From SHVO01 sp964576515 (GTDB lineage: Bacteria > Pseudomonadota > Alphaproteobacteria > Rhodospirillales > Rhodospirillaceae), in assembly GCA_964576515.1 (NCBI GenBank), contig CAZNUW010000011.1:62001-126000 (forward strand): a stretch of DNA of 64,000 nucleotides, written 5' to 3'. Shown one piece after another: positions 40,495 to 48,926 of this stretch; the first letter of the stretch is position 1; each line of letters begins with the position of its first letter. The notes beneath the pieces are model-generated. The model saw nothing but the letters and a program-made list of their open reading frames with translations. It was not told where the DNA came from and ran no database searches. Position numbers and translations under genes: made by a program.

Positions 40495-41600
40495 CGCTGA
40501 TCGCCGGTCGCTGATCGACGGACCGGTTTGCCGAGATCCGCCGTCGCTTTCGGCGGATGTACGATAAAGACCTGGGTGAACGTCGCGGTCAAGGCGGCCG
40601 AGATCGTGGTGTTCTTGCCCGTTTTCGGATCGGGATGGCCATCGGCGCGCGCGCGCAACGACCGCGCGAGCCCCGGCGGTGAAAGCTGGCCGTAAGCTTG
40701 ATGGTGCGTGGATTCCGCCTTCATCATCTGGCTGTAGAAGTTCTCGATATCGACGAAACCCGCCATCAGGCCATCGGCGCCCGTCTCCAGAAGGTTCAGC
40801 CGGAACCGCATCCCCTTCACGATCATCACCGTCGGCGTTCCAAAACCGGTGGTCCACGGGAACGTCATGTCCTTGGCGTCCGTCGTCAGCACGCCGTCGA
40901 CGATCTTGCCCTTGGTCACATGGTTGAAGCGCGCGCCGCGCTTTGCGTCCACCCGCTGCGAGCCGCCCGGCACGATGCTGTTGCCGGTCGCATCCGTCAG
41001 CAACGGATCGAGGCCACGATACATCGTCACGGTGACGTCGGGATCGTTGGTGAGATCGTCAACGCCCGTCAGTTCGATCATGGTGCGGTTATAGTGGTCG
41101 TCGACAATCGACTTGCTGTCGAAGAACGCTGTTTGACCGTCAGGCAAACGGTAGTGAACCTGGCATCCGAGCACGCGGTACAGTTCGTTATCGACCCCGC
41201 GTTCGCCCGACGGGCTGGTGAAATCGTTATCGTCGACCTTGCCGTCGAGATTCATGCCCAGCGAAATCTTGCCGCCGGCTTCGAGGTAGGGGAACTTCTC
41301 CGGCTTGTCGCTCGGGAACCAGCCCTCGATCTCGCGGGTCAAGTGGGACTCTTCAATCGTCCACTTCTGCCCCTTGTCTTGTGGGAACAGCGCCTTGAAC
41401 GTCTCGCGCGGGCCGAACAGATTGAACCCTTCCGGGCATTCGGCTTTGCCGTCCGGGGTCTGATGCACCGCCCAGAACAAGCTCTTCAGCGCATAGCCGA
41501 TGGCGCCGTCGCGCACCGCGGACATTTCGGCCGCCATGGCAGGGGCGCTGAACACAACGGCGGCGCCCAGCACACAAAGGCGATTCAATTTCGAGATCAT
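40491..41600 (-). CDS. Exported protein of cassette A, unrecognised family
   Basis: 369 residues with a signal peptide of about 22 residues ending in AMAA. A paralogue lies in cassette B (48927-50078): both have a KISLGMNLDGK / YGFDLDGK pattern, GVDNELYRVLGCQ / GIDHKLYRAVGCY, VTVTMYRGLDPL / VTITFDRALEHL, GKIVDGVLTT / GRIENGVVTA and DGHPDPKTGKNTTISAALT / DGHPDAATGVNSTISAAYY. The last motif is at the C-terminus in both. I recognise no named domain; the LDGKVDDNDF stretch could be a metal-binding loop, which is only inference. It is the last gene of cassette A, 16 nt after the previous one; the ATG at 41600 is preceded by GAGGGG. Confidence 0.75.
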   Translation of the reverse strand: MISKLNRLCVLGAAVVFSAPAMAAEMSAVRDGAIGYALKSLFWAVHQTPDGKAECPEGFNLFGPRETFKALFPQDKGQKWTIEESHLTREIEGWFPSDKPEKFPYLEAGGKISLGMNLDGKVDDNDFTSPSGERGVDNELYRVLGCQVHYRLPDGQTAFFDSKSIVDDHYNRTMIELTGVDDLTNDPDVTVTMYRGLDPLLTDATGNSIVPGGSQRVDAKRGARFNHVTKGKIVDGVLTTDAKDMTFPWTTGFGTPTVMIVKGMRFRLNLLETGADGLMAGFVDIENFYSQMMKAESTHHQAYGQLSPPGLARSLRARADGHPDPKTGKNTTISAALTATFTQVFIVHPPKATADLGKPVRRSATGDQR

Positions 41601-41616
41601 GACCATTCCCCTCGCC

Positions 41617-42966
41617 TTAGTTCGCTTTGCCGAAGTAGTCGTCGCGCACGAACATCGCTTGGAACCCCTGGCGGCGGCCCTGGAATTCGCCGCGGCTGTC
41701 GCCGTCCGTATCCCCGACAAACTCATCGCCCGCGTATGTGTAAACCGGCCGGTCGCGGAACGTCCAAACATGCAGCGCGCCCGCGTCAGTGGCTTGCGCC
41801 TCACGTCCGGTTTGCGGATCGAGATACATCGTGCTCCATGCGTCGCTGCCGCTCTTCGCGCCGACCGGCGCAAGAACCGGCGGGAACTGCCGCTGGCATT
41901 CGGCCGGATCGCCGCCGCCGCAGATGGCGAGGCGGTAGGCCTGCGTGGTTTTCGGATGATCGCACAGCAGTTGATCGAGGGCGTCGTCGGCGCAGGTATA
42001 GGTGTACACCGTCATGCCGCGTGAATCCGCGATCACTGTGCCCGCGTCGGTTTCCTGAAACTGGAAGCCGGGCGGCGGCGGCGGCGCCTTCACCGTGTAG
42101 ACGTTGCTCCATCCCGGCACATCGCTGCCGATCATACTCATGCGTTCGATATCCGGCGCATGACGATACAAGGGCTTGCCGCGGAACGCCCACTGGTTCA
42201 CGCCCGGCGCGCGTTCGATGATGGTCCACTCCCCGATGGGCCGCGCGGACGCGGGCGCCAGCATCGGCGGGAAGATCGCTTCGCACTGGCCGATACAGGC
42301 GGACGTCTTCGCCGTGTCCTTATCGTAAGCGTAGATCGACATCCGGCCCGTCGTCAGGATCGTACGGCCGACGGCGTTCGTCTCCACGATAAAGCCGGGC
42401 GGAATATTCATCGGGGGCTGGATCGGCGACCGCCAGGCGTAGTTCCCGGCGACACGCTCGGTGCGGGTCGTGCCGCCCAGCACATCACCCGCTTTATGAT
42501 CGAAGAACGACGTATAAAGCGGTTGCTCGTTGTAGGCCCACTGCTTCAGGCCATCCTTGCGCGCGACGATCGTCCACGCGCCGACCGGCTTCGCATCCGC
42601 GTCGGCAACGACCACGGGCCACGCTTGCGTGCAGGTCGGACGCGTCTCCAGATCCGGCAGAACCAGACCCGGCGGATACGGACTCATGAGACCTGCGTTC
42701 TCCGTCGCCTTCTCGTCGAAACAAGCGGGCGTGCCCTTCGCTTCGCCGGTATAGCCGTTGCGCATGCGGCGTGACGGCCACGAGTACATCGTGCGCCCGT
42801 TGGCGTCGGCGAACACAGGCCCATCCAACTCGGTCATCACCACCTGAAAGCCCGGCGGCATCGGCACGCGCTGATAGTCTTCCACTTGCGCCTTGCCGCG
42901 ATCCGCGGTGAAGGCCGACGTCGCGGCGAAGGCCAGACCAAGTGCGATGAATGAGAGGTGGCGCAT
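41617..42966 (-). CDS. Secreted Lipoprotein_15 (COG4315) repeat protein, cassette A
   Basis: 449 residues, signal peptide of about 19-22 residues. Three copies of the Lipoprotein_15 repeat, each with the pattern GxTxYxY...C...W(P)...W..I.R.(D)G..QW...G(K)PLY: about residues 55-165 (GRTMYSWP, WTIVARKDGLKQWAYNEQPLY), 165-270 (SIYAYDKDT, WTIIERAPGVNQWAFRGKPLY) and 280-430 (GMTVYTYTC, RDRPVYTYAGD). COG4315 repeats are of unknown function. There is no lipid Cys, so this copy is soluble or surface-exposed. AGGAG precedes the ATG at 42966. Confidence 0.85.
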   Translation of the reverse strand: MRHLSFIALGLAFAATSAFTADRGKAQVEDYQRVPMPPGFQVVMTELDGPVFADANGRTMYSWPSRRMRNGYTGEAKGTPACFDEKATENAGLMSPYPPGLVLPDLETRPTCTQAWPVVVADADAKPVGAWTIVARKDGLKQWAYNEQPLYTSFFDHKAGDVLGGTTRTERVAGNYAWRSPIQPPMNIPPGFIVETNAVGRTILTTGRMSIYAYDKDTAKTSACIGQCEAIFPPMLAPASARPIGEWTIIERAPGVNQWAFRGKPLYRHAPDIERMSMIGSDVPGWSNVYTVKAPPPPPGFQFQETDAGTVIADSRGMTVYTYTCADDALDQLLCDHPKTTQAYRLAICGGGDPAECQRQFPPVLAPVGAKSGSDAWSTMYLDPQTGREAQATDAGALHVWTFRDRPVYTYAGDEFVGDTDGDSRGEFQGRRQGFQAMFVRDDYFGKAN

Positions 42967-42974
42967 GGCCGCTC

Positions 42975-44309
42975 CTAAACGAGGATTTCGCCGACTTCTT
43001 TTGACGTCGTGTTGCTCAGCGTGCCCCACGACGGGATGTCGAGCCCGAGGATCTTCATCGCCGTGTAGCCCACGCGCGTACCCGGGCTCGCCGCGCCGTC
43101 GACGTGGATGCCGGTCTTGAGCTTCCCGCCGGCTTTACCGGCCGTGAACATCGGGATGGCGTCCAGCGAATGGATCTTGGCGTAGGAGATGTCGGACAAC
43201 GCATAGGTCAGCGTGTGATCGAGCAGCGTGCCGTCGCCTTCCGGGGTCTTCGCGAAAGCTTCCACGAAGTAAGCCCACTCCTCCATCGCGCGACGGGTGA
43301 ACCACGACACTTCTTCCTGATATCCACCGGGTCCCAGGGCTTCTTCATGGGTCGCGGTGTGGTGCGGCTTTTCGTAGCCGGGCTTCGTGGTCGAGGCGGT
43401 TTCGGCGGCATAGCCCATGTTGAACACGCGCGTCTGGTCGCACGCCAAAGCCATCACCATGATATCCGTCATCATGCGGTGACGCTGCGACACGAGGCCC
43501 GCATCGAGACCGGCCGCCGGCTCGCCTTTCGGCGCGTCGATATGTTTGCACGCCGCGAGCGGCTTCGGCTTGGTGAGTTGCAGATCGAACTGGCGCTCGA
43601 GATCGCGCAAGCCCGTGAAGTATTGATCCAGACGATGACGATCTTCCGCCCCGATCTTCTGTTGGAAGGATTTCGTCCCATCGAGCACGCCCGACAGCAC
43701 GCTCTTGCGGATCATCACCTTGGGATTGGGGACGAACTCGGCCGCGTTCGGGTCCTGATAGTCCGGTCCGAAGACGCGCTGATAGAAGCGGATCGGCGAC
43801 CACTCCGGCGGATTGATCGAGTTCGCGTTCTCATAGGAATAGCTGTCGCGCACATCGCCCGTGGCGGTCGCCGACAGAATCTGGAAGCGCGTCGTATTGC
43901 CGATGCGCTTGGCCACCGTCACGTCGATGGTTTCGCCGGGGCGCACGTTCGACGGCGAAGGCGCCATGCCGGTACGCAGAATCACCCAGCCCGTGTGGTG
44001 ACACATCAAGGGCGCCGCATCCTTGAACGTATTGAAGTTCGAGAACAGGTTGATGTGCTGTTTCACGTTCTTCAGGCTCTCGATCTCCGGCGGCAGATCG
44101 AAGTTCGCGCCGAATTTCTTCGGGGTGAAGATCGCCGCGTTCATACCCAGGCCCCACAGCCAGGTGCCGAAGCGCGTCGGCAGCGCTTCGCCCGAGGCCA
44201 GAGCCGAGCCGTTGCCGTTCAGGAAGTAGTTGAGAAGCGGAAGCCCGACCGTGACCGCGCTGCCTCCGAGCATGCCTCTCAGCACGCGGCGTCTGTTCAT
44301 CTTGTCCAT
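42975..44309 (-). CDS. Tat-exported HXXSHH (DUF1552) protein, cassette A
   Basis: 444 residues. NRRRVLRGMLGGSAVTVGLPLL is a twin-arginine signal. The body is DUF1552: GTWLWGLGMN, VKQHINLFSNFNTFKDAAPLMCHHTGW, SVLSGVLDGTKSFQQKIGAEDRHRLDQYFTGLRDLERQ and HTATHEEALG. The family pairs with PSD/PSCyt proteins in planctomycetes and myxobacteria; no activity is known. The presence of a Tat signal suggests a pre-folded protein or cofactor. GGAGG lies upstream of the ATG at 44309 and ATG 44300 is also possible. Confidence 0.9.
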   Translation of the reverse strand: MDKMNRRRVLRGMLGGSAVTVGLPLLNYFLNGNGSALASGEALPTRFGTWLWGLGMNAAIFTPKKFGANFDLPPEIESLKNVKQHINLFSNFNTFKDAAPLMCHHTGWVILRTGMAPSPSNVRPGETIDVTVAKRIGNTTRFQILSATATGDVRDSYSYENANSINPPEWSPIRFYQRVFGPDYQDPNAAEFVPNPKVMIRKSVLSGVLDGTKSFQQKIGAEDRHRLDQYFTGLRDLERQFDLQLTKPKPLAACKHIDAPKGEPAAGLDAGLVSQRHRMMTDIMVMALACDQTRVFNMGYAAETASTTKPGYEKPHHTATHEEALGPGGYQEEVSWFTRRAMEEWAYFVEAFAKTPEGDGTLLDHTLTYALSDISYAKIHSLDAIPMFTAGKAGGKLKTGIHVDGAASPGTRVGYTAMKILGLDIPSWGTLSNTTSKEVGEILV

Positions 44310-44322
44310 CCTCGTTCCTCCC

Positions 44323-46035
44323 TTAGTTCGCGGCCGCGGCCTGTTGGGGCGCAGCCGGGGTCTCGCCGATGTCCGAAAAAGCGGCGCTCAAGGCGATCAT
44401 ACGGTACAGGTCCGGCAACCGGTAACCTTCGGCCGCGAAGCGTTGCGTGAAATGCTGGATCGCCGGTCGGTTCGCGCGTTCCACCGGCCCGCCGGTTGCG
44501 TAAGCATAGACGCGCGACACCAGGCACGACGGCAGCGACGGATGATCGTGCAGCGCCTGCGCCAGGCCCGTCACGTCGGTAAAGTTCTTGCCGTCGAAGG
44601 AACCGGTCGCGTCGATCGCGGCCCCGCGCTCCGTCGTCCGGTATTGTCCCGCGCCGTCGAAGTTCTCAAGCGACAGGCCGATGGGATCGGTAATGCGGTG
44701 ACATCCCGCACACACCGGGTTCTCAAGATGTGCGTTGACGCGGTCGCGCGCGGTGCGGTGCGCGGCCTTCGGGTCTTCCACCGCCGAGAAGTCGACGTTG
44801 GGCGGCGGCGTCGGCACGATTTGGCACAAAAGGATCTCGCGCATCGCCTTGCCGCGGCGCGTGGCCGAACTGCGGCCTGGGTGCGAGTGCACGGCCAGGA
44901 AGCTCACCTGCGTCAGAAGGCCCACGCGCGGACTGTCGGCCGGGAACTCGTACGGCTGCCAGCCGGGCGTCGTCGGAACCTGATAGATCGCCGCCAGCGC
45001 CGGTGACATGAACGTGGAGCGCGTCGTGAACAAGTCGCGGTAGTCGCGCTTCTTGGCCACAAGGTGATCGACCACGGTGCGCAGCGTCTGCTCGCGCGCG
45101 TCCACCAGCGTCACGCCGGTCACGCCCGGATACACCGAAGCGTCCTTCGCCAGGTTGTCGAAATTGTCGAAGGCGAACATATCGTCGAAGAACGCACGCA
45201 CGCCTTCGCGCAGGCGCGGGCTTGCGAGCATACGGTCGACCTGCCGCGCGAGCCCCTTGTCCGTGTGCAGTTCGCCCTTCGCCGCCGCGTCGAGCAGCGC
45301 GTCGTCCGGCCCGGCGTCCCACAGGAAGAAGCTCAAACGCGACGCCATCGAATAACCGTCGAGGCGCTGCTTGCCGGGGTTCTTAGGATCAGCCTCGAAG
45401 GTGTCGGCGATGAACACCATCTCCGGGCTGATGAGCAGGCCTTCGAGCGCATAGGCCAGCCCGTCGTAGAAATTGTTCAAGCGCTTGGCCGCACCGCCCG
45501 CTTCCGCGACGAGGAACGAAAGACGCTCCTCCTCCAGCGGGCGGCGGAACAGACGTTTGCCCGTCGCGGCCAGGAACTCACGGGCGCAGGCGTCGTCGGA
45601 CGCGGTGACGCTCGCAGGCTTACAGGGGATCAGGGTATCGCGGTGCCCGGGGATGCCGAGGTCCAGGTCTTCCGCGCTCACGATCTGCGCGGCGATCGAC
45701 GACGCCGAACGCTGGAACTGCTGGAGCTGGCTCGACGTAACCCCGGCGCTCGACGCGCCGGACGCCAGCAGCCCGGACGTGCGCGGCACAGGCGCGAACG
45801 GCGACACGATGCTGATGTCGAAGCCGAAGAAATATTTGATGGTGTTGGCGTATTGCGCGCCGGTCATCAGGCGCACGCGCGCGGGCTGAACGCTCGAAGG
45901 TTCCGGCGCGGCGGCAACGGCGGCGTCGTTACGCGCAGCCGTGGGCGTCGAGGACGGTCCCGAACAGGACGCGAGCGCAACCGCCGCCATCGCGCCGGCC
46001 ACATATATATGTCTAAAGCTCCGCCGCAGACCCAA
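44323..46035 (-). CDS. PSD/PSCyt haem lipoprotein (DUF1592/1588), cassette A
   Basis: 570 residues (from TTG 46035), a lipoprotein with AVALASCS as lipobox. Domains in order: PSD3/DUF1587 (LMTGAQYANTIKYFFG), PSD5/DUF1595 (GKRLFRRPLEEE), PSD4/DUF1592 (ALEGLLISPEMVFIAD...SRLSFFLWDAGPDDALL), PSCyt3/DUF1588 (RRGKAMREILLCQIVP), haem motif CAGCH (C442-H446) in VCAGCHRITDPIGLSLENFDGAGQYR, and PSD2/DUF1585 at the end. It is expected to carry one c-type haem. The start is uncertain: the TTG at 46035 has GGGAGG upstream, whereas the GTG at 46065 lies at the predicted transcription start. Confidence 0.88.
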   Translation of the reverse strand: MGLRRSFRHIYVAGAMAAVALASCSGPSSTPTAARNDAAVAAAPEPSSVQPARVRLMTGAQYANTIKYFFGFDISIVSPFAPVPRTSGLLASGASSAGVTSSQLQQFQRSASSIAAQIVSAEDLDLGIPGHRDTLIPCKPASVTASDDACAREFLAATGKRLFRRPLEEERLSFLVAEAGGAAKRLNNFYDGLAYALEGLLISPEMVFIADTFEADPKNPGKQRLDGYSMASRLSFFLWDAGPDDALLDAAAKGELHTDKGLARQVDRMLASPRLREGVRAFFDDMFAFDNFDNLAKDASVYPGVTGVTLVDAREQTLRTVVDHLVAKKRDYRDLFTTRSTFMSPALAAIYQVPTTPGWQPYEFPADSPRVGLLTQVSFLAVHSHPGRSSATRRGKAMREILLCQIVPTPPPNVDFSAVEDPKAAHRTARDRVNAHLENPVCAGCHRITDPIGLSLENFDGAGQYRTTERGAAIDATGSFDGKNFTDVTGLAQALHDHPSLPSCLVSRVYAYATGGPVERANRPAIQHFTQRFAAEGYRLPDLYRMIALSAAFSDIGETPAAPQQAAAAN

Positions 46036-46070
46036 AACGCCCTCCCGGAATGCGTAAATCTCCACGTGAA

Positions 46071-46099
46071 ATTATGGGATTGTCGCCAACTTGTCTCAA
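46071..46099 (-). promoter_or_regulatory. Probable sigma70 promoter of cassette A
   Basis: Minus strand TTGAGA (46094-46099) and CATAAT (46071-46076) with a 17-bp spacer, giving a transcription start near 46064. This argues against the GTG at 46065 as start codon of the DUF1592 gene. Confidence 0.6.
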
Positions 46100-46305
46100 T
46101 CGAGTTTAATTGCCTCCGCCCCTTGAAAAAATCTGCGGGCGTTCTGTTACATAGTTGGATTTCCTGGATTTTTCGGCAGTGTTCCGGCGCGGGTACGCAC
46201 CCCCCACCGGGATCCCCTTTAGATTCTAACGCTCTGAGCCTCGCGGAGGGAATTTCGGTGTCGAAACCGGTCGTTCCTGGCGGGCGCCGCATTCGTCGCT
46301 GCGGC

Positions 46306-46343
46306 TGCGCCCGCCTATACCACTGTGAATATAGGCGGGCGCA
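46306..46343 (-). other. Stable hairpin downstream of the DUF481 gene
   Basis: Perfect 14-bp stem TGCGCCCGCCTATA / TATAGGCGGGCGCA with a 10-nt loop, 25 nt beyond the DUF481 stop on the minus strand. There is no U-run on either side, so it is a processing or stability element or a weak terminator. The surrounding gap 46036-46368 holds nothing else but the cassette A promoter. Confidence 0.6.
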
Positions 46344-46368
46344 TTGTCGTCGGCCTCAACACGGACTT

Positions 46369-47247
46369 CTAGAATCCGTAAACCAGCGACAAGCGGGTCG
46401 CCGTATCCCAGGCGCGGCGTCCGAGGGGCGGATTGTTTTCACGGATGACGTCGAACGACGCGCGCGACGACAGCGCATCGGTCAGGGCGTAGGTGAGCGC
46501 CGTCGTCGACGTCCACTGGCTGCCGATCACGATGGCCGCGCTTTCAGTGAATTGCAGGTCGTCCGTGATCTTCCAGCTAAAGTCGAGGCCGGCGCGGGCG
46601 CTGACGTCGTTCTCGCGCGTCAGGTTGACGTAACGCGTCTGTTGGAACGCCGGACCCGCCGTGACGTCCAGATTCAACGTCGGCCCTTTCAGCACCGAAT
46701 AACCGGCACCCCCTGATTCCGTGAAGCGGCGTGTGAACCCGGCGAAGGTGTTCCGCTCCCAGCCTAGAAGGGCGTACAGATACAGACGTTCGTTGAACTT
46801 GTAGTTCAGCTCATAGTCCGCGAGATAACGGTTGCGCGTCAGCACATTGTTGCTGCGCTGCCAGTCGACCAGCGCGTTGATCTTGTGACGGAACTGAAGC
46901 CCATCCTTGGAAAGGCCGATCCCCGCCGCGACACCGGTGTCTTGCGTGTTCCCGGTCGTGTAGGTCACCCCAAGTTCGCCGCTGCCGGTCCAATTGTCGA
47001 AGATGCCGGCCTCGCGCAATTTCTCCACCCGCGCCGTCTCGCGTTCCTGGGCCATGCTTGCGACCAGGGCGTCGATCTCGGCCGCCGAACCCGGATGCGA
47101 CCTTTTGGCGACCCGCGCGACCGTGTCCATATCGCCACCGGCCTCACGGATCATCGTCTCCACCGCGGGTGGGATCGGTTCGGCCACGGCCGGAACGGCC
47201 GCCATCGCCGCGGCGAGGGCCACGGCGCCAAAGGTCAGATTTCTCAT
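46369..47247 (-). CDS. DUF481 (YdiY-like) outer-membrane protein
   Basis: 292 residues with a signal peptide of about 22 residues ending in AVAE. An N-terminal helical part (about residues 25-85; VETMIREAGGDMDTVARVAKR) precedes a DUF481 beta-barrel: GSGELGVTYTTGNTQ, LADYELNYKFNERLYLYALLGWERN, LDVTAGPAFQQTRYV and a C-terminal TRLSLVYGF. DUF481 proteins are outer-membrane proteins linked to salt or acid adaptation in some bacteria. It is divergent from the cyclophilin-HdeA gene (127 nt) and precedes cassette A on the same strand. AAGGA lies before the ATG. Confidence 0.85.
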   Translation of the reverse strand: MRNLTFGAVALAAAMAAVPAVAEPIPPAVETMIREAGGDMDTVARVAKRSHPGSAAEIDALVASMAQERETARVEKLREAGIFDNWTGSGELGVTYTTGNTQDTGVAAGIGLSKDGLQFRHKINALVDWQRSNNVLTRNRYLADYELNYKFNERLYLYALLGWERNTFAGFTRRFTESGGAGYSVLKGPTLNLDVTAGPAFQQTRYVNLTRENDVSARAGLDFSWKITDDLQFTESAAIVIGSQWTSTTALTYALTDALSSRASFDVIRENNPPLGRRAWDTATRLSLVYGF

Positions 47248-47374
47248 TGTCTCATCCTTACGCTGGAGCGGCTTGAGCGGCCGCGTTTCATGTCGAGGGT
47301 CCCCATTTCGACTCATCGTCTTGCGAGGCCGCAGCCGGGGGTGACACACTTAGTCCCTCTCGACTGGGGGCCCC

Positions 47375-48517
47375 ATGTTCCGTTTTGCGCTCGCGTTGTC
47401 CATCCTTCTTTCCGCCCCGGCGCTGGCCGCCGAGGATGCGGACCCCGAAAACACGGTGTTTCTCGACCTCGCGTACGGGCGGGTCGTCATCCGGATGCGC
47501 CCGGATCTCGCGCCCAAACACGTCGAACGTGTAAAGCACCTCGTCCGGGGCGGCTATTACGACGGACTCGTCTTCCACCGCGTCGTCGAGAACTTTGCCG
47601 CCCAGACCGGCGACCCGAGCGGCGACGGCACGGGAGCCGGCACAGGCCGCACCATCAACGCGGAATTCTCCCGCACGCCGCAGGTCCGGGGCACGGTATC
47701 CATGGCGCGCGCGTCCCGGCGCAACAGCGCCGACGCCGAGTGGTTCATCGTGCTGGCGGACAATCCGGATACCCGCTCCTCCCTCGACGGCAAATACACC
47801 GTTTGGGGCCAGGTCATCGCGGGCATGGACTTCGTCGATCAGATCCCCAAGGGCGACAAGGCCAAGGACGGGCGCGGCATCGCCGACCCGGCGCGCATTA
47901 TAAAAATGCAGATCGCCGCCGACGCGGCCGCCGACCCGAAGCTGGAGACCCAGGCCCTCCTCCAACGCCCCGATGCCGCCCTCACCGCCCGGAATTTCAG
48001 CGCCTCGGAATTTAGGTGCGCCGGCCTTGCCGCGGGCGCGGGAGTCACCACCCAGTCGGCGCTCGCCCAGCTCTGGACTCACGGCTATCTCTCGGGCCGC
48101 TGGCAGGCGAGCAACACTTTGACGACGTCGCCGGCCCCAGCCGGCGACGATCCCGCCCTCGCCGCGACATGCGCGGCCTACCCGCTCGCCTCCCTGATCA
48201 CGGTGGCCAGTCAGGAATTGGCCAAGGCCCCGCGCGACCTTCCGGCCACGGCCCCGACCCTGCAGCTCGACACATATACATGTAAGGCCTTCGCGGACTC
48301 CCGGAAGGCATCCAACAAGGATCCCTCCGAACTCGTCGGCCTTTGGACCTTCGCTTATATCCAAGGCTACAAGAACGTCAGTCAGCCGGAGATGGAAATC
48401 CCCTATGACGCCCGGCCCCGGTTGCTGGACGCCATGGCCGCCGCCTGCGCCAAGTTCCCGGATCGGAAGTTTGTCGAGCTGGTCTCCGCGGTCGCCGCGA
48501 AAGTGCGGATTAAGTAG
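47375..48517 (+). CDS. Periplasmic cyclophilin fused to two HdeA-like domains
   Basis: 380 residues; signal peptide of about 18 residues ending in ALAA. Residues ~25-175 are a cyclophilin-type peptidyl-prolyl isomerase (LVFHRVVENFAAQTGDPSGDGTG, VSMARAS, WFIVLADNPD, VWGQVIAGMDFVDQI), which isomerises proline bonds during folding. After it come two copies of an HdeA-like pattern: FRCAGLAAG...LWTHGYLSG...TCAAYPLASL (~215-290) and YTCKAFADS...LWTFAYIQGY...ACAKFPDRKF (~305-375), each with a Cys pair expected to form a disulfide. HdeA is an acid-activated periplasmic chaperone. The fusion joins two folding functions; it precedes cassette B on the same strand. Confidence 0.82.
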   Translation: MFRFALALSILLSAPALAAEDADPENTVFLDLAYGRVVIRMRPDLAPKHVERVKHLVRGGYYDGLVFHRVVENFAAQTGDPSGDGTGAGTGRTINAEFSRTPQVRGTVSMARASRRNSADAEWFIVLADNPDTRSSLDGKYTVWGQVIAGMDFVDQIPKGDKAKDGRGIADPARIIKMQIAADAAADPKLETQALLQRPDAALTARNFSASEFRCAGLAAGAGVTTQSALAQLWTHGYLSGRWQASNTLTTSPAPAGDDPALAATCAAYPLASLITVASQELAKAPRDLPATAPTLQLDTYTCKAFADSRKASNKDPSELVGLWTFAYIQGYKNVSQPEMEIPYDARPRLLDAMAAACAKFPDRKFVELVSAVAAKVRIK

Positions 48518-48926
48518 AGACATAAATTACTTTAACATCAATATATTAAAAGTAATTTCTAACAAATTAGATTAATTAATTCATGAGGATCGCAAATGTC
48601 CTCATTACAACTTCTTTCGCGTTGCGCCGGGTCGCCTGGGCTAGTCTAATCCTATACGATCACACGGCGATGTAACGTGCTCGGCTCCCGTGCTTTTCTT
48701 AAATCATTCTAAAAAAGGCCCGCCGAGCCGGCGGAAAATGAACCGGCGTGCATCAAGGTCTATAGGTCCGGCGGCATTGCCGGAGTGGTGTTTTGAGCGG
48801 CGCGGAGAGGCGGTCGCGTGACGGCGTGTTACCCCGCCGTCCTATGCGCCGTGCGTGAAAAATATTACAATTCCGGGAGCTCCAGGCAGGCCTGCGGCGG
48901 TGCAGGCGCCCTCTCGGTGGAGGAGG
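48518..48926 (+). other. Intergenic region upstream of cassette B, with AT-rich inverted repeat
   Basis: 409 nt. It opens with a strongly AT-rich stretch carrying AAATTACTTT (48524-48533) and AAAGTAATTT (48549-48558), a perfect 10-bp inverted repeat with a 15-nt loop. GC-rich sequence with several weak hairpins follows. No convincing -35/-10 pair was assigned and no gene is supported before the start at 48927. Confidence 0.5.

Noticed and set aside
41617..42966. Cassette A Lipoprotein_15 protein as a true lipoprotein
   Set aside because: The signal peptide has no lipobox Cys; only the repeat family name suggests lipidation.
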